From Thermoguttaceae bacterium (GTDB lineage Bacteria > Planctomycetota > Planctomycetia > Pirellulales > Thermoguttaceae), in contig JAQVID010000316.1 of NCBI GenBank assembly GCA_028695865.1, positions 1 to 5,092 on the forward strand: a DNA stretch of 5,092 nt. Reading direction: 5' to 3'. The notes under the pieces are model-generated. The model saw only the letters and a list, made by a program, of their open reading frames with translations. It did not search any database and was not told where the DNA came from. A program made the translations under genes and the position numbers. Numbering within the stretch: position 1 is the first letter of the stretch; every line of letters starts with the position of its first letter. Of the stretch, positions 1-5,092 are shown piece by piece.

Positions 1-813
1 TATCAAGTCGGCGTCTTGGGCCGACGATAACGCAATCGCGATTCCCTGGGCTTCAAGCTCATCGGGCAGAGCGTTCAGGCCGGCCGTATCAATGAACTGG
101 ACGGGCCAGCCGCCAATTGCCGTCGTTGCGGTCACCGGATCGCGGGTTGTGCCCGGCGTCGAATCGACCACGGCACGATTAAAGCCGACTATCGCGTTGA
201 TCAAACTGCTCTTTCCGGCATTGACAGGACCAAGAATTAAAACGCGAAAGGGAGTCGTCAAGTGTCGGCCAATCTGACATGCCGCAGTCAGTCTTTCAAA
301 TTCCATCCGGCAATCTTCACCAAGCGTTCGCTTTTGGGCTATTCGCTGAAGTACCCGTGATAAACGTCCATCCGCCTGTTGAAGCAGTAAGGCAGCGGTT
401 TTTTCCGTTAGCGTTTGCGGCAGAAAACGCAAAACCTGATCGGCAACCGAGTCGGAATAAAACGACGCGTCGTCCCAATGAAGAATCACGGCGCCCAGTT
501 CATGGAAAGCCTGGGCGACCGTTTGACATATGCAGTCTCCTCCATGAACGTGCAGCTCGATTCGTCGATCTGATATGCAGTGGACGACCGTGCCTTCGCG
601 AACATCGTCCTTCCCGATTTTGTCTGCGGTATTGATGATCAAATAACCGAATACAGGTCGGTCGCGAGGAAAATCTTCACACAAAGGAATTTTGCCTGAA
701 GGAAAACGAAAAACCTGGGCAAAAAGCTCAAACGCGTTCGGTCCGTCAAGTATAATACTTCCAACGGCCCCACGACCGCTCGGGGTCTCTATGGCAAGAC
801 GAGTTGACAACAT
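1..813 (-). CDS. Divergent MnmE/TrmE-like GTPase (3' end outside window)
   Basis: The visible part is 271 residues, read from ATG at 813-811 with no stop before the left edge. Residues 6-24 (LAIETPSGRGAVGSI...) and the RIELHVHGG block (84-92) match the N-terminal domain of MnmE, the enzyme that with MnmG modifies the wobble uridine of certain tRNAs. A G domain follows: G1 GPVNAGKSS (195-203), G2 TPGTTRD (219-225), G3 DTAG (242-245). N198 corresponds to the potassium-binding Asn of E. coli MnmE, and E254 to its catalytic Glu282. The segment after HVHGG lacks the usual A-x-PGEFT-x-RAF-x-NGK-x-DL-x-QAEAV signature; residues 110-150 align only loosely. The G4/G5 motifs and the C-terminal Cys motif of MnmE lie outside the window. 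The start overlaps the upstream stop (TAATG) and no Shine-Dalgarno is evident, which suggests coupled translation. It may be a paralogue rather than the working MnmE, so I give no symbol. MnmE-type GTPase is well supported; its exact role is not. Confidence 0.88.
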   Translation of the reverse strand, partial: MLSTRLAIETPSGRGAVGSIILDGPNAFELFAQVFRFPSGKIPLCEDFPRDRPVFGYLIINTADKIGKDDVREGTVVHCISDRRIELHVHGGDCICQTVAQAFHELGAVILHWDDASFYSDSVADQVLRFLPQTLTEKTAALLLQQADGRLSRVLQRIAQKRTLGEDCRMEFERLTAACQIGRHLTTPFRVLILGPVNAGKSSLINAIVGFNRAVVDSTPGTTRDPVTATTAIGGWPVQFIDTAGLNALPDELEAQGIAIALSSAQDADLI

Positions 814-1910
814 TATTGATCGGCGCCGTCTGACGGCGATTCATCGGCCGAATCGAAGACCGGACCCGGCGTGACAGGAGCCCCTTGCGCATCGCGAATG
901 ATGGGCTGCAATCTGCGACTGGGCTTGTGCGAATCCGTTGAGAGAAAATTGTCCAGGGGCGTTCCATCGACACTGCGACGGAGCATAAAGTATATCGCGG
1001 TCGAAGCACAGACTACGGAATAGGAAATGAAACCCAACAGAATGAAATAAAAAAAGCAGGACCACAAATACATCCATTGACTGGAATCGATCGGTTTACT
1101 GTGACATATAGCCAACACATATTCATTCCCCACCAGGGAAATACCATAAGCCAGAATACGACAACCAATGGCACAGAACCAAAGCGAGATATACGCATAA
1201 CAAATAAAATGGAGCGGACGCTGCGTTAAATAAGACACGGCACGAGAAAAGGCGTCGAAGCCATCGCTTGCGTCGGTGGCAACCGCGGAAATAATCAAAG
1301 GAATGGCGCAAATCGTCAACAGGACCAAAAAGGTCTTCGCACAAGCAACGATCATAAACAACGGAAACAGGGCATGATTGAGCTGCCTAAAGGACCCGTC
1401 AAGCGATTCCATTGCGAAACTCAGCTTAAGAATCAGTCCAAGAAAAGCAATAGCGATAGCCGGCAAAGCAAGAGCCAGAAGAACCGACTTGAACTTTTGT
1501 CCCGCGAAAGTCAGAGACTGAAAAAACGACGAACGTTGCGTGGAAGCGATACGCACCGCCAGACTTCGGGCAAAAACAAGCCAAAGAAACAAGCCTGTCA
1601 CGGCGTAAACAACAGCGACCAAAAAATTGGCGTCCAGAGGCGGACGAAGTCGCGAAAAGCACGACAAAATGGTCGATGGTGAGAAAGACCACAACATCAT
1701 CTGAGCGTCTCTGGAAGGAATCCAGAAGTCCAAGGGATTGGGGATCGATACGCCAAATGCGTAAAACGCAAAAAACAAAGCCAAAAGGCAAATCGCAAAC
1801 GGCGAAAGCGAAAGGGAAAAAACGCGAACCAATAAGGAGACCGGCAGAAGTTCCTGCCAGTCAATTCGCCGAATGGTTCCTTCATCAATATCGGTAATTC
1901 CCTTGGTCAT
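813..1910 (-). CDS. Multi-pass inner-membrane protein of unknown function
   Basis: The protein has 365 residues from ATG at 1910-1908. I chose this start over the in-frame TTG at 1919 because AAGGA at 1925-1921 lies 10 bases before the ATG but only 1 base before the TTG. A soluble N-terminus (1-20) is followed by about six hydrophobic segments: roughly 24-54, 95-117, 142-165, 180-211, 233-260 and 281-309. A polar C-terminal tail of about 50 residues ends in DESPSDGADQ. There is no cleavable signal peptide and no catalytic motif that I recognise. Between segments 4 and 5 lies a polar loop (AVATDASDGFDAFSRAVSY, 209-227), and after the last segment RRSVDGTPLDNFLS (311-324). I associate both with conserved hypothetical membrane proteins of Planctomycetota, but this is from memory. 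The gene starts 5 bases after the yacG stop and its stop overlaps the GTPase start, so it is probably translated with both. A role in transport or membrane quality control would be a guess. Confidence 0.85.
   Translation of the reverse strand: MTKGITDIDEGTIRRIDWQELLPVSLLVRVFSLSLSPFAICLLALFFAFYAFGVSIPNPLDFWIPSRDAQMMLWSFSPSTILSCFSRLRPPLDANFLVAVVYAVTGLFLWLVFARSLAVRIASTQRSSFFQSLTFAGQKFKSVLLALALPAIAIAFLGLILKLSFAMESLDGSFRQLNHALFPLFMIVACAKTFLVLLTICAIPLIISAVATDASDGFDAFSRAVSYLTQRPLHFICYAYISLWFCAIGCRILAYGISLVGNEYVLAICHSKPIDSSQWMYLWSCFFYFILLGFISYSVVCASTAIYFMLRRSVDGTPLDNFLSTDSHKPSRRLQPIIRDAQGAPVTPGPVFDSADESPSDGADQ
824..838 (-). repeat. Small GC-rich inverted repeat just before the GTPase start
   Basis: CGCCGTC and GACGGCG flank a single base. 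In RNA this would fold as a 5-bp CGCCG/CGGCG stem with a 5-base loop. It lies in the last codons of the membrane protein gene, 10 bases before the GTPase ATG, where a ribosome binding site would be expected. It could make GTPase translation depend on ribosomes arriving from the upstream gene. It is short and may be a by-product of the coding sequence. Confidence 0.4.
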
Positions 1911-1915
1911 ACAGA

Positions 1916-2122
1916 TCAATTCCTTTCCGGATCGGACACAGGCACTCCATCAAGGGAGGCAAGTTCCTTTTCGAGTTCTTCTTCCGATTTCGTCACGGGC
2001 ACGCCGTATTCTTCACAAAGCCAGCGCTTTGCATCAATTATTTTACAGCGTTTGGAGCAAAAAGGAAGAGCCGCGTCCGGTTTGTCCGCGGAAAAAGTCG
2101 CGCCGCAAATGGGGCATTTCAT
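1916..2122 (-). CDS. yacG: YacG-family zinc-ribbon protein (DNA gyrase inhibitor family)
   Basis: The 68-residue protein has the complete YacG signature: CPIC (C3, C6), then PFCSKRC (C22, C26), giving four cysteines for one zinc, followed by IIDAKRWLCEEYGVP. The family is usually 60-70 residues, so it is full length. The E. coli member binds zinc and inhibits DNA gyrase through GyrB; whether this protein does so is unknown. The C-terminus (46-56) is acidic and likely helical, and ends in a short polar tail. A perfect GGAGG at 2135-2131, inside the end of grpE, sits 8 bases before the ATG. The ATG is only 3 bases after the grpE stop, so the two are probably co-translated. In E. coli yacG lies beside coaE and zapD, so its place directly after grpE differs from the best-studied context. 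Confidence 0.93.
   Translation of the reverse strand: MKCPICGATFSADKPDAALPFCSKRCKIIDAKRWLCEEYGVPVTKSEEELEKELASLDGVPVSDPERN
1921..1925 (-). promoter_or_regulatory. Ribosome binding site that fixes the membrane-protein start
   Basis: AAGGA (within GGAAAGGA) lies inside the final codons of yacG, 10 bases before ATG at 1910. The alternative TTG at 1919 would be only 1 base away, so the ATG is favoured. Confidence 0.6.
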
Positions 2123-2125
2123 GAG

Positions 2126-2959
2126 TCATGCCTCCGGTTCATCCTTGGACTTTTTCCCGTCCGCCGGCGCAGGAGCCACAGCCGGCGCGGACAAAACGAC
2201 CTGGGTCGGACGAATCACCCGGTCATGAAGCTTGAAACCTGTCTGCGATTCGTGAATGACCGTATTGGGTGGGAACTTGGCGTCGGGAAAGGACGCAATC
2301 GACTCATGCAAATGCGGATTGAATTGCTCATGGAGCGCTTCAATTTTTTCTATGTGTTGACTGTGAAAAATATCAAGGAATTGCTGATACATCATTTTCA
2401 ATCCGTCCAGCATGGCTTCCGGGTGAAAGTCTTTTTCAGCGGCTTCAATGGCCCGTCCCATATTATCCCATACAGGCAGAATTGCCCGGGCCAAATCAAC
2501 CGCGGCATACTTTCTGTCTTCGGCCATGGCACGATTGGTCCGACTGCGATAATTCTCCAATTCGGCCAAAGCGCGAAGCCCCCGGTCTTTCGCTTCTTCA
2601 AGCTCCTGTTTGAGTTTTTGCAATTCGCTTTCGGAAATCCGGGCGGCTTTATCTGCCGTTTTGGCCGCGGTCTCGCCTACAGCGTCAATGACATCGCGCG
2701 CCGTATCTGAAACCTGCTGTTCCAGATCATCAAATTTATGATCGACTGTCCGCGTAAACTCTTCGCCCGACTTGCCTTTGTCGTGTGCCGCATTTCCGGC
2801 GGTATCCTTCGAATTCGACTTGTCGTGCTCTTTTTTGCTTTCACTTTTTCTTTGATTCATCGCAATATCCTCCCGGGAAGCCGATTGATCTTTACTTAAG
2901 GATGGTGTTCCGGCTCCCTTCGATTTTTCCGTCAATATCTTTGTCTTTGTCTTTGCCAT
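2126..2959 (-). CDS. grpE: Nucleotide exchange factor GrpE, with long charged N-terminal extension
   Basis: GrpE is the dimeric cochaperone that releases ADP from DnaK. From ATG at 2959 it has 277 residues, against about 170-200 for typical GrpE. Residues 1-75 are low-complexity, rich in K, S, E and D. A long helix with coiled-coil character spans roughly 108-145. The core carries LRALAELENYRSRT (128-141), AILPVWDNMGRAIEAAEK (159-176) and FNPHLHESI (213-221). The beta domain that contacts DnaK ends with TGFKLHDRVIRPTQVVLS (240-257). A Pro/Ala then Lys/Asp/Glu tail (258-277) is extra. The 2959 start has AGGA at 2971-2968 with 8-base spacing and AAGGAG further away. An internal in-frame ATG (Met34, 2860) has a stronger GGGAGGAT site and would give 244 residues. 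The core is intact on either start. dnaJ lies 166 bases upstream and yacG 3 bases downstream; dnaK is not in the window. Confidence 0.96.
   Translation of the reverse strand: MAKTKTKILTEKSKGAGTPSLSKDQSASREDIAMNQRKSESKKEHDKSNSKDTAGNAAHDKGKSGEEFTRTVDHKFDDLEQQVSDTARDVIDAVGETAAKTADKAARISESELQKLKQELEEAKDRGLRALAELENYRSRTNRAMAEDRKYAAVDLARAILPVWDNMGRAIEAAEKDFHPEAMLDGLKMMYQQFLDIFHSQHIEKIEALHEQFNPHLHESIASFPDAKFPPNTVIHESQTGFKLHDRVIRPTQVVLSAPAVAPAPADGKKSKDEPEA
2867..2874 (-). promoter_or_regulatory. Strong internal ribosome binding site in grpE (before Met34)
   Basis: GGGAGGAT contains a perfect GGAGG (2873-2869) placed 8 bases before the in-frame ATG at 2860-2858. It is a better match than the site before ATG 2959. 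It either marks the true start of grpE or a second start giving a shorter form. Confidence 0.5.
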
Positions 2960-2998
2960 AGTATTTTTCCTGCTCCTTGCGGTTCAATGTCAGACCCT

Positions 2999-3036
2999 CC
3001 GACCAAGCAACCTTAAGTCGGACGCCTGGTGGTCGG
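2999..3036. repeat. Spaced 7-base inverted repeat upstream of grpE
   Basis: CCGACCA (2999-3005) and TGGTCGG (3030-3036) are perfect inverted arms 24 bases apart, with a CTTAAG palindrome (3012-3017) in the spacer. The repeat lies in the dnaJ-grpE gap, 40-77 bases before ATG 2959. It does not match the CIRCE operator (TTAGCACTC-N9-GAGTGCTAA). No T-run follows on the minus strand, so it is not an ordinary intrinsic terminator. It could be a leader hairpin or a protein site, or chance. Confidence 0.35.
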
Positions 3037-3125
3037 ATAAACGAAACAACAGCAACCGTTTAAGCTGCCATGTCCACGTGAATCAAACCTAGAACGCCAA
3101 CGGGCAAACAGGAAAAAACGAAAAG

Positions 3126-4274
3126 TTATACAGGTTCCTGGTCGTCTTTCCCTTTGGAGAAAAATTCAGTAACAAACTTTTTCAGTTTGCCACAGAACGA
3201 AGTTCTTTCAGGAAAAACGTTGTCGCCTTCGAAACGGGCCAAGTCACGAAGCAGTTTTTCGTGCTCCGGCGAAATTCTGGTCGGTACTTCGATAAAGACC
3301 TGAATAAGCAGGTCGCCGGCCATATTTCTTCTCGGGGTCGGCATACCACGTCCCCGCATTTTTATAATGTCGCCGTTCTGCGTTCCGGCAGGTATTTTGA
3401 CTTTTTCCGGACCATCCAGCGTTGGGACTTCCACTTCGGCACCCAAGGCCGCTTGCGCATAGCCAATAGGAACCTGGCAGATAATGTCCTGACCATCGCG
3501 GTGGAAAAAGGGATGCGGTTTAATCTGGATGAAAACATAACAGTCGCCGGGAGGTCCGCCGTTGGGACTGCGTTCGCCTTCGCCTTGAATGCGCAGACGC
3601 GTTCCGCTATCCACTCCGGCAGGAATCCGGATTTCACGTGTGACCTCATGTGGAACCAAACCGGCTCCGGAACAATTGGGACACGGCTCGGCAATAATGC
3701 GACCACGACCCTGACAACGAGGACACGTCGTTTGGATCGAAAAAATACCCGTCGATTGCTGAACCTGACCACGACCGCCGCAATAACGACATGTCTCCGG
3801 CTCCGTGCCCGGCTTGGCTCCTGTTCCGTGACACTTCTCACAAACTTCACGACGCCGGTATCGGATTTCCCGCGTCACTCCCCGGGCGGCTTCGTGAAGA
3901 TCAAGTGTTAATGTGCAGCGAATATCGGCACCCTGCTGAACTCGTCCCCGACGCGAGCCTCCTCCGAAGATCGAGCCAAAAATTGAGTCGCCGAAAATAT
4001 CGCCAAAGGAAAAAACGTCCTGAAAGCCCTGAAAACCGTTTCCACTCCGCTCCAGACCATCGTGTCCGTAACGGTCATAAATATCGCGTTTTTCAGGGTC
4101 GCGCAAAACTTCAAACGCTTCGGCACAAAGCTTGAATCGCACAACCGCTTCTTCATCACCCGGGTTTCGATCAGGATGATATTTCATCGCGGCCCGACGG
4201 TACGCGGCTCCGATTTCATCGTCGCTTGCCGTTCGTTCCACTTCCAATATTTCGTAATAATCAGGTTTGGCCAT
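3126..4274 (-). CDS. dnaJ: Chaperone protein DnaJ (class A Hsp40)
   Basis: DnaJ binds unfolded protein, delivers it to DnaK and stimulates DnaK ATP hydrolysis in the cytoplasm. The 382-residue protein has every class A part in order. The J domain is about 5-70 with HPD at 33-35. A Gly/Phe region spans about 79-106 and carries DIFGDSIFGSIFGG. Four zinc motifs follow: CEKCHGTG (145-152), CRYCGGRG (162-169), CPRCQGRG (184-191) and CPNCSGAG (198-205). The two-part client-binding domain is about 206-332, including GDCYVFIQIKPHPFFHRDG (243-261), and a dimerisation tail ends in KKFVTEFFSKGKDDQEPV. The length is normal for the family. I start at ATG 4274 because MAKPDYYEILEV is the standard DnaJ N-terminus; the upstream in-frame ATG at 4355 would add 27 unlike residues and run through the stem-loop. 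Only a weak GGA precedes the chosen ATG. groEL lies 171 bases upstream and grpE 166 bases downstream. Confidence 0.97.
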   Translation of the reverse strand: MAKPDYYEILEVERTASDDEIGAAYRRAAMKYHPDRNPGDEEAVVRFKLCAEAFEVLRDPEKRDIYDRYGHDGLERSGNGFQGFQDVFSFGDIFGDSIFGSIFGGGSRRGRVQQGADIRCTLTLDLHEAARGVTREIRYRRREVCEKCHGTGAKPGTEPETCRYCGGRGQVQQSTGIFSIQTTCPRCQGRGRIIAEPCPNCSGAGLVPHEVTREIRIPAGVDSGTRLRIQGEGERSPNGGPPGDCYVFIQIKPHPFFHRDGQDIICQVPIGYAQAALGAEVEVPTLDGPEKVKIPAGTQNGDIIKMRGRGMPTPRRNMAGDLLIQVFIEVPTRISPEHEKLLRDLARFEGDNVFPERTSFCGKLKKFVTEFFSKGKDDQEPV

Positions 4275-4301
4275 GAGTCGATTCCATCCAACAAGAATAA
4301 T

Positions 4302-4332
4302 GGGAGCGGGGAACAACAGTTCCGACGCTCCC
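4302..4332 (-). terminator. Strong stem-loop between groEL and dnaJ; possible weak terminator or attenuator
   Basis: On the minus strand GGGAGCG (4332-4326) pairs with CGCTCCC (4308-4302), and inside this GGAAC (4323-4319) pairs with GTTCC (4314-4310). The result is 7 bp plus 5 bp with a small internal loop (2 bases against 1) and a 4-base TGTT loop. The bases that follow are ATTATTCTTGTT, which are T-rich but interrupted, so termination would be partial at best. The structure ends 27 bases before the dnaJ ATG. It could cut transcription between groEL and dnaJ, stabilise processed groEL mRNA, or affect dnaJ translation. The fold is seen directly; the role is inferred. Confidence 0.6.
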
Positions 4333-4445
4333 GCTTTCGAATGATGCCGAAACATCGCCGCGGTCTGTTATTTCGTCCCCAGATTCGTCGGGTATCGAAA
4401 TGGAAGCTCGCGGAGAGTTTCGGCAAGATTGACTGACGTTCCGCA

Positions 4446-5092
4446 TCAGCGAACGGAGTCGGCAACTTCCTTATCGTCCTTCTTGATGTCCGTGACGAGC
4501 GTCTCCGTTGTCAGAAGCAAACCGGCGACACTGGCTGCGTTGCATAGCGCGGCCCGAACAACCTTGAGTGGATCGATAATGCCCATCTTGTACATATCGA
4601 CATACTTGTTCTTGTCTGCGTCATAACCAATATTGGCCGCTTTTTGGAGTACTTCGTCTACGACGACGCTTCCATCCAGACCGCAGTTATCCACGATTTG
4701 TTTGAGCGGAATACCGAGTGAACGGGAAACAATATCGACACCGATTTTTTCATCCCCGCGCACCTGACCGCGAACTTTTTCAACGGCTTCGCGGCAACGA
4801 AGCAAGGCAACACCTCCGCCGGGGAGAATACCTTCCTGAGCGGCGGCACGAGTAGCATGGAGTGCGTCGTCGATTCGGTCTTTTTTCTGCTTCATTTCAG
4901 CTTCTGTATTGGCTCCAACCTTAATCACGGCAACACCACTGCTGAGTTTGGCAAGTCGTTCCTGATATTTTTCACGATCATAATCGCTGTCGGTTTCCTC
5001 GATCATTTTGCGAAGGAGGGCAACCCGGCTGGCAATATCGGCTTTCTTGCCTTTACCACCGACGATCACGGTCGTATCTTTATCGGTCGTAA
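4446..5092 (-). CDS. groEL: Chaperonin GroEL, C-terminal part (5' end outside window)
   Basis: The frame is open to the right edge and gives 214 residues before TGA at 4448-4446. This is roughly the last 40% of GroEL: the end of the apical domain, then the second intermediate and equatorial segments. Landmarks are DTTVIVGGKGKK (5-16), DYDREKYQERLAKLSSGVAVIKVG (36-59), DDALHATRAA (74-83) with the Asp (75) matching E. coli catalytic Asp398, PGGGVAL (90-96) in the nucleotide pocket, DNCGLDGSVVV, MGIIDPLKV with the Asp that matches Asp495, and AASVAGLLLTTETLVTD. GroEL forms the double-ring cage that folds proteins with its GroES lid. After VTD only 13 residues remain (IKKDDKEVADSVR), so the Gly-Gly-Met tail of E. 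coli GroEL is absent. Bacteria with several groEL copies often have such tails in some of them. No groES is seen downstream; it may lie upstream of the window. Confidence 0.97.
   Translation of the reverse strand, partial: TTDKDTTVIVGGKGKKADIASRVALLRKMIEETDSDYDREKYQERLAKLSSGVAVIKVGANTEAEMKQKKDRIDDALHATRAAAQEGILPGGGVALLRCREAVEKVRGQVRGDEKIGVDIVSRSLGIPLKQIVDNCGLDGSVVVDEVLQKAANIGYDADKNKYVDMYKMGIIDPLKVVRAALCNAASVAGLLLTTETLVTDIKKDDKEVADSVR

Noticed and set aside
1374..1682. 102-codon plus-strand frame coding a very basic Lys/Ser/Gln-rich peptide
   Set aside because: It is antisense to the membrane protein gene; its composition is what results from the reverse strand of hydrophobic codons.
2225..2710. 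161-codon plus-strand open frame
   Set aside because: It is antisense to the conserved core of grpE, with no recognisable domain.
3058..3086. Possible promoter for grpE on the minus strand (TTGATT, 17 bases, TTAAAC)
   Set aside because: The spacing is good and TTGATT is fair, but the -10 matches only 3 of 6 bases. A match like this is expected by chance in a 166-base gap.
2960..3125. CIRCE (HrcA) operator in the chaperone gaps
   Set aside because: I read both gaps (2960-3125 and 4275-4445) for TTAGCACTC/GAGTGCTAA and found no arm.
3121..3142. Intrinsic terminator after dnaJ, suggested by CTTTTCGTTTTTT following the stop
   Set aside because: The only pairing near the T-run is a small CAGG-TT-CCTG palindrome or a 6-base repeat with a 20-base loop; no stable GC stem directly precedes the T-run.
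3261..3911. 216-codon plus-strand open frame
   Set aside because: It lies wholly antisense to dnaJ, whose domains are all intact. The translation shows no recognisable family and is rich in Arg and Thr, as expected of a shadow frame.
4275..4355. Longer DnaJ start at ATG 4355
   Set aside because: The extra 27 residues do not resemble DnaJ, the family begins at MAKPDYYEIL, and the extension would be translated through the stem-loop at 4302-4332.
4384..4432. Heat-shock sigma-32-like promoter before dnaJ (CTTGCC, about 16 bases, TTCCATTT)
   Set aside because: Only parts of the E. coli consensus match, and it is unclear that this organism uses a sigma-32-type factor.

Overview
The window is a single co-directional block on the minus strand, read from right to left. 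It holds the 3' end of a groEL gene, then dnaJ, grpE, a yacG-type zinc-ribbon gene, a multi-pass membrane protein of unknown function, and the first 271 codons of a divergent MnmE/TrmE-like GTPase that runs off the left edge. No plus-strand gene is convincing, and I see no tRNA, rRNA, CRISPR array or mobile element.

The organism is a bacterium of medium GC content. The order groEL-dnaJ-grpE-yacG-membrane protein-MnmE-like GTPase, the GroEL without a GGM tail, and the membrane protein's style (an 'AVATDASDGFDAFSRAVSY' stretch followed by 'YFMLRRSVDGTPLD') remind me of Planctomycetota of the Pirellula/Rhodopirellula kind. That is recall and inference; the window has no marker gene that proves it.

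Region by region: 5092-4446 is the groEL C-terminal part. The 171-base gap 4445-4275 contains a strong two-part stem-loop (4302-4332) shortly before dnaJ. 4274-3126 is a full-length class A DnaJ. The 166-base gap 3125-2960 contains a spaced 7-base inverted repeat but no CIRCE operator. 2959-2126 is GrpE with a long charged N-terminal extension and two credible starts. From there the genes are packed: yacG starts 3 bases after the grpE stop, the membrane protein starts 5 bases after the yacG stop, and the GTPase start overlaps the membrane protein stop as TAATG.

Functionally, the right half is a chaperone cluster. DnaJ delivers unfolded clients to DnaK and stimulates its ATPase, GrpE exchanges DnaK nucleotide, and GroEL folds released chains. 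Neither dnaK nor groES lies in the window. The left half (grpE to the GTPase) looks translationally coupled, which ties YacG, the membrane protein and the GTPase to chaperone expression. No clearly new biological system is visible. The items most worth a second look are the divergent GTPase, the intercistronic stem-loop, the possible two forms of GrpE, and the uncharacterised membrane protein.
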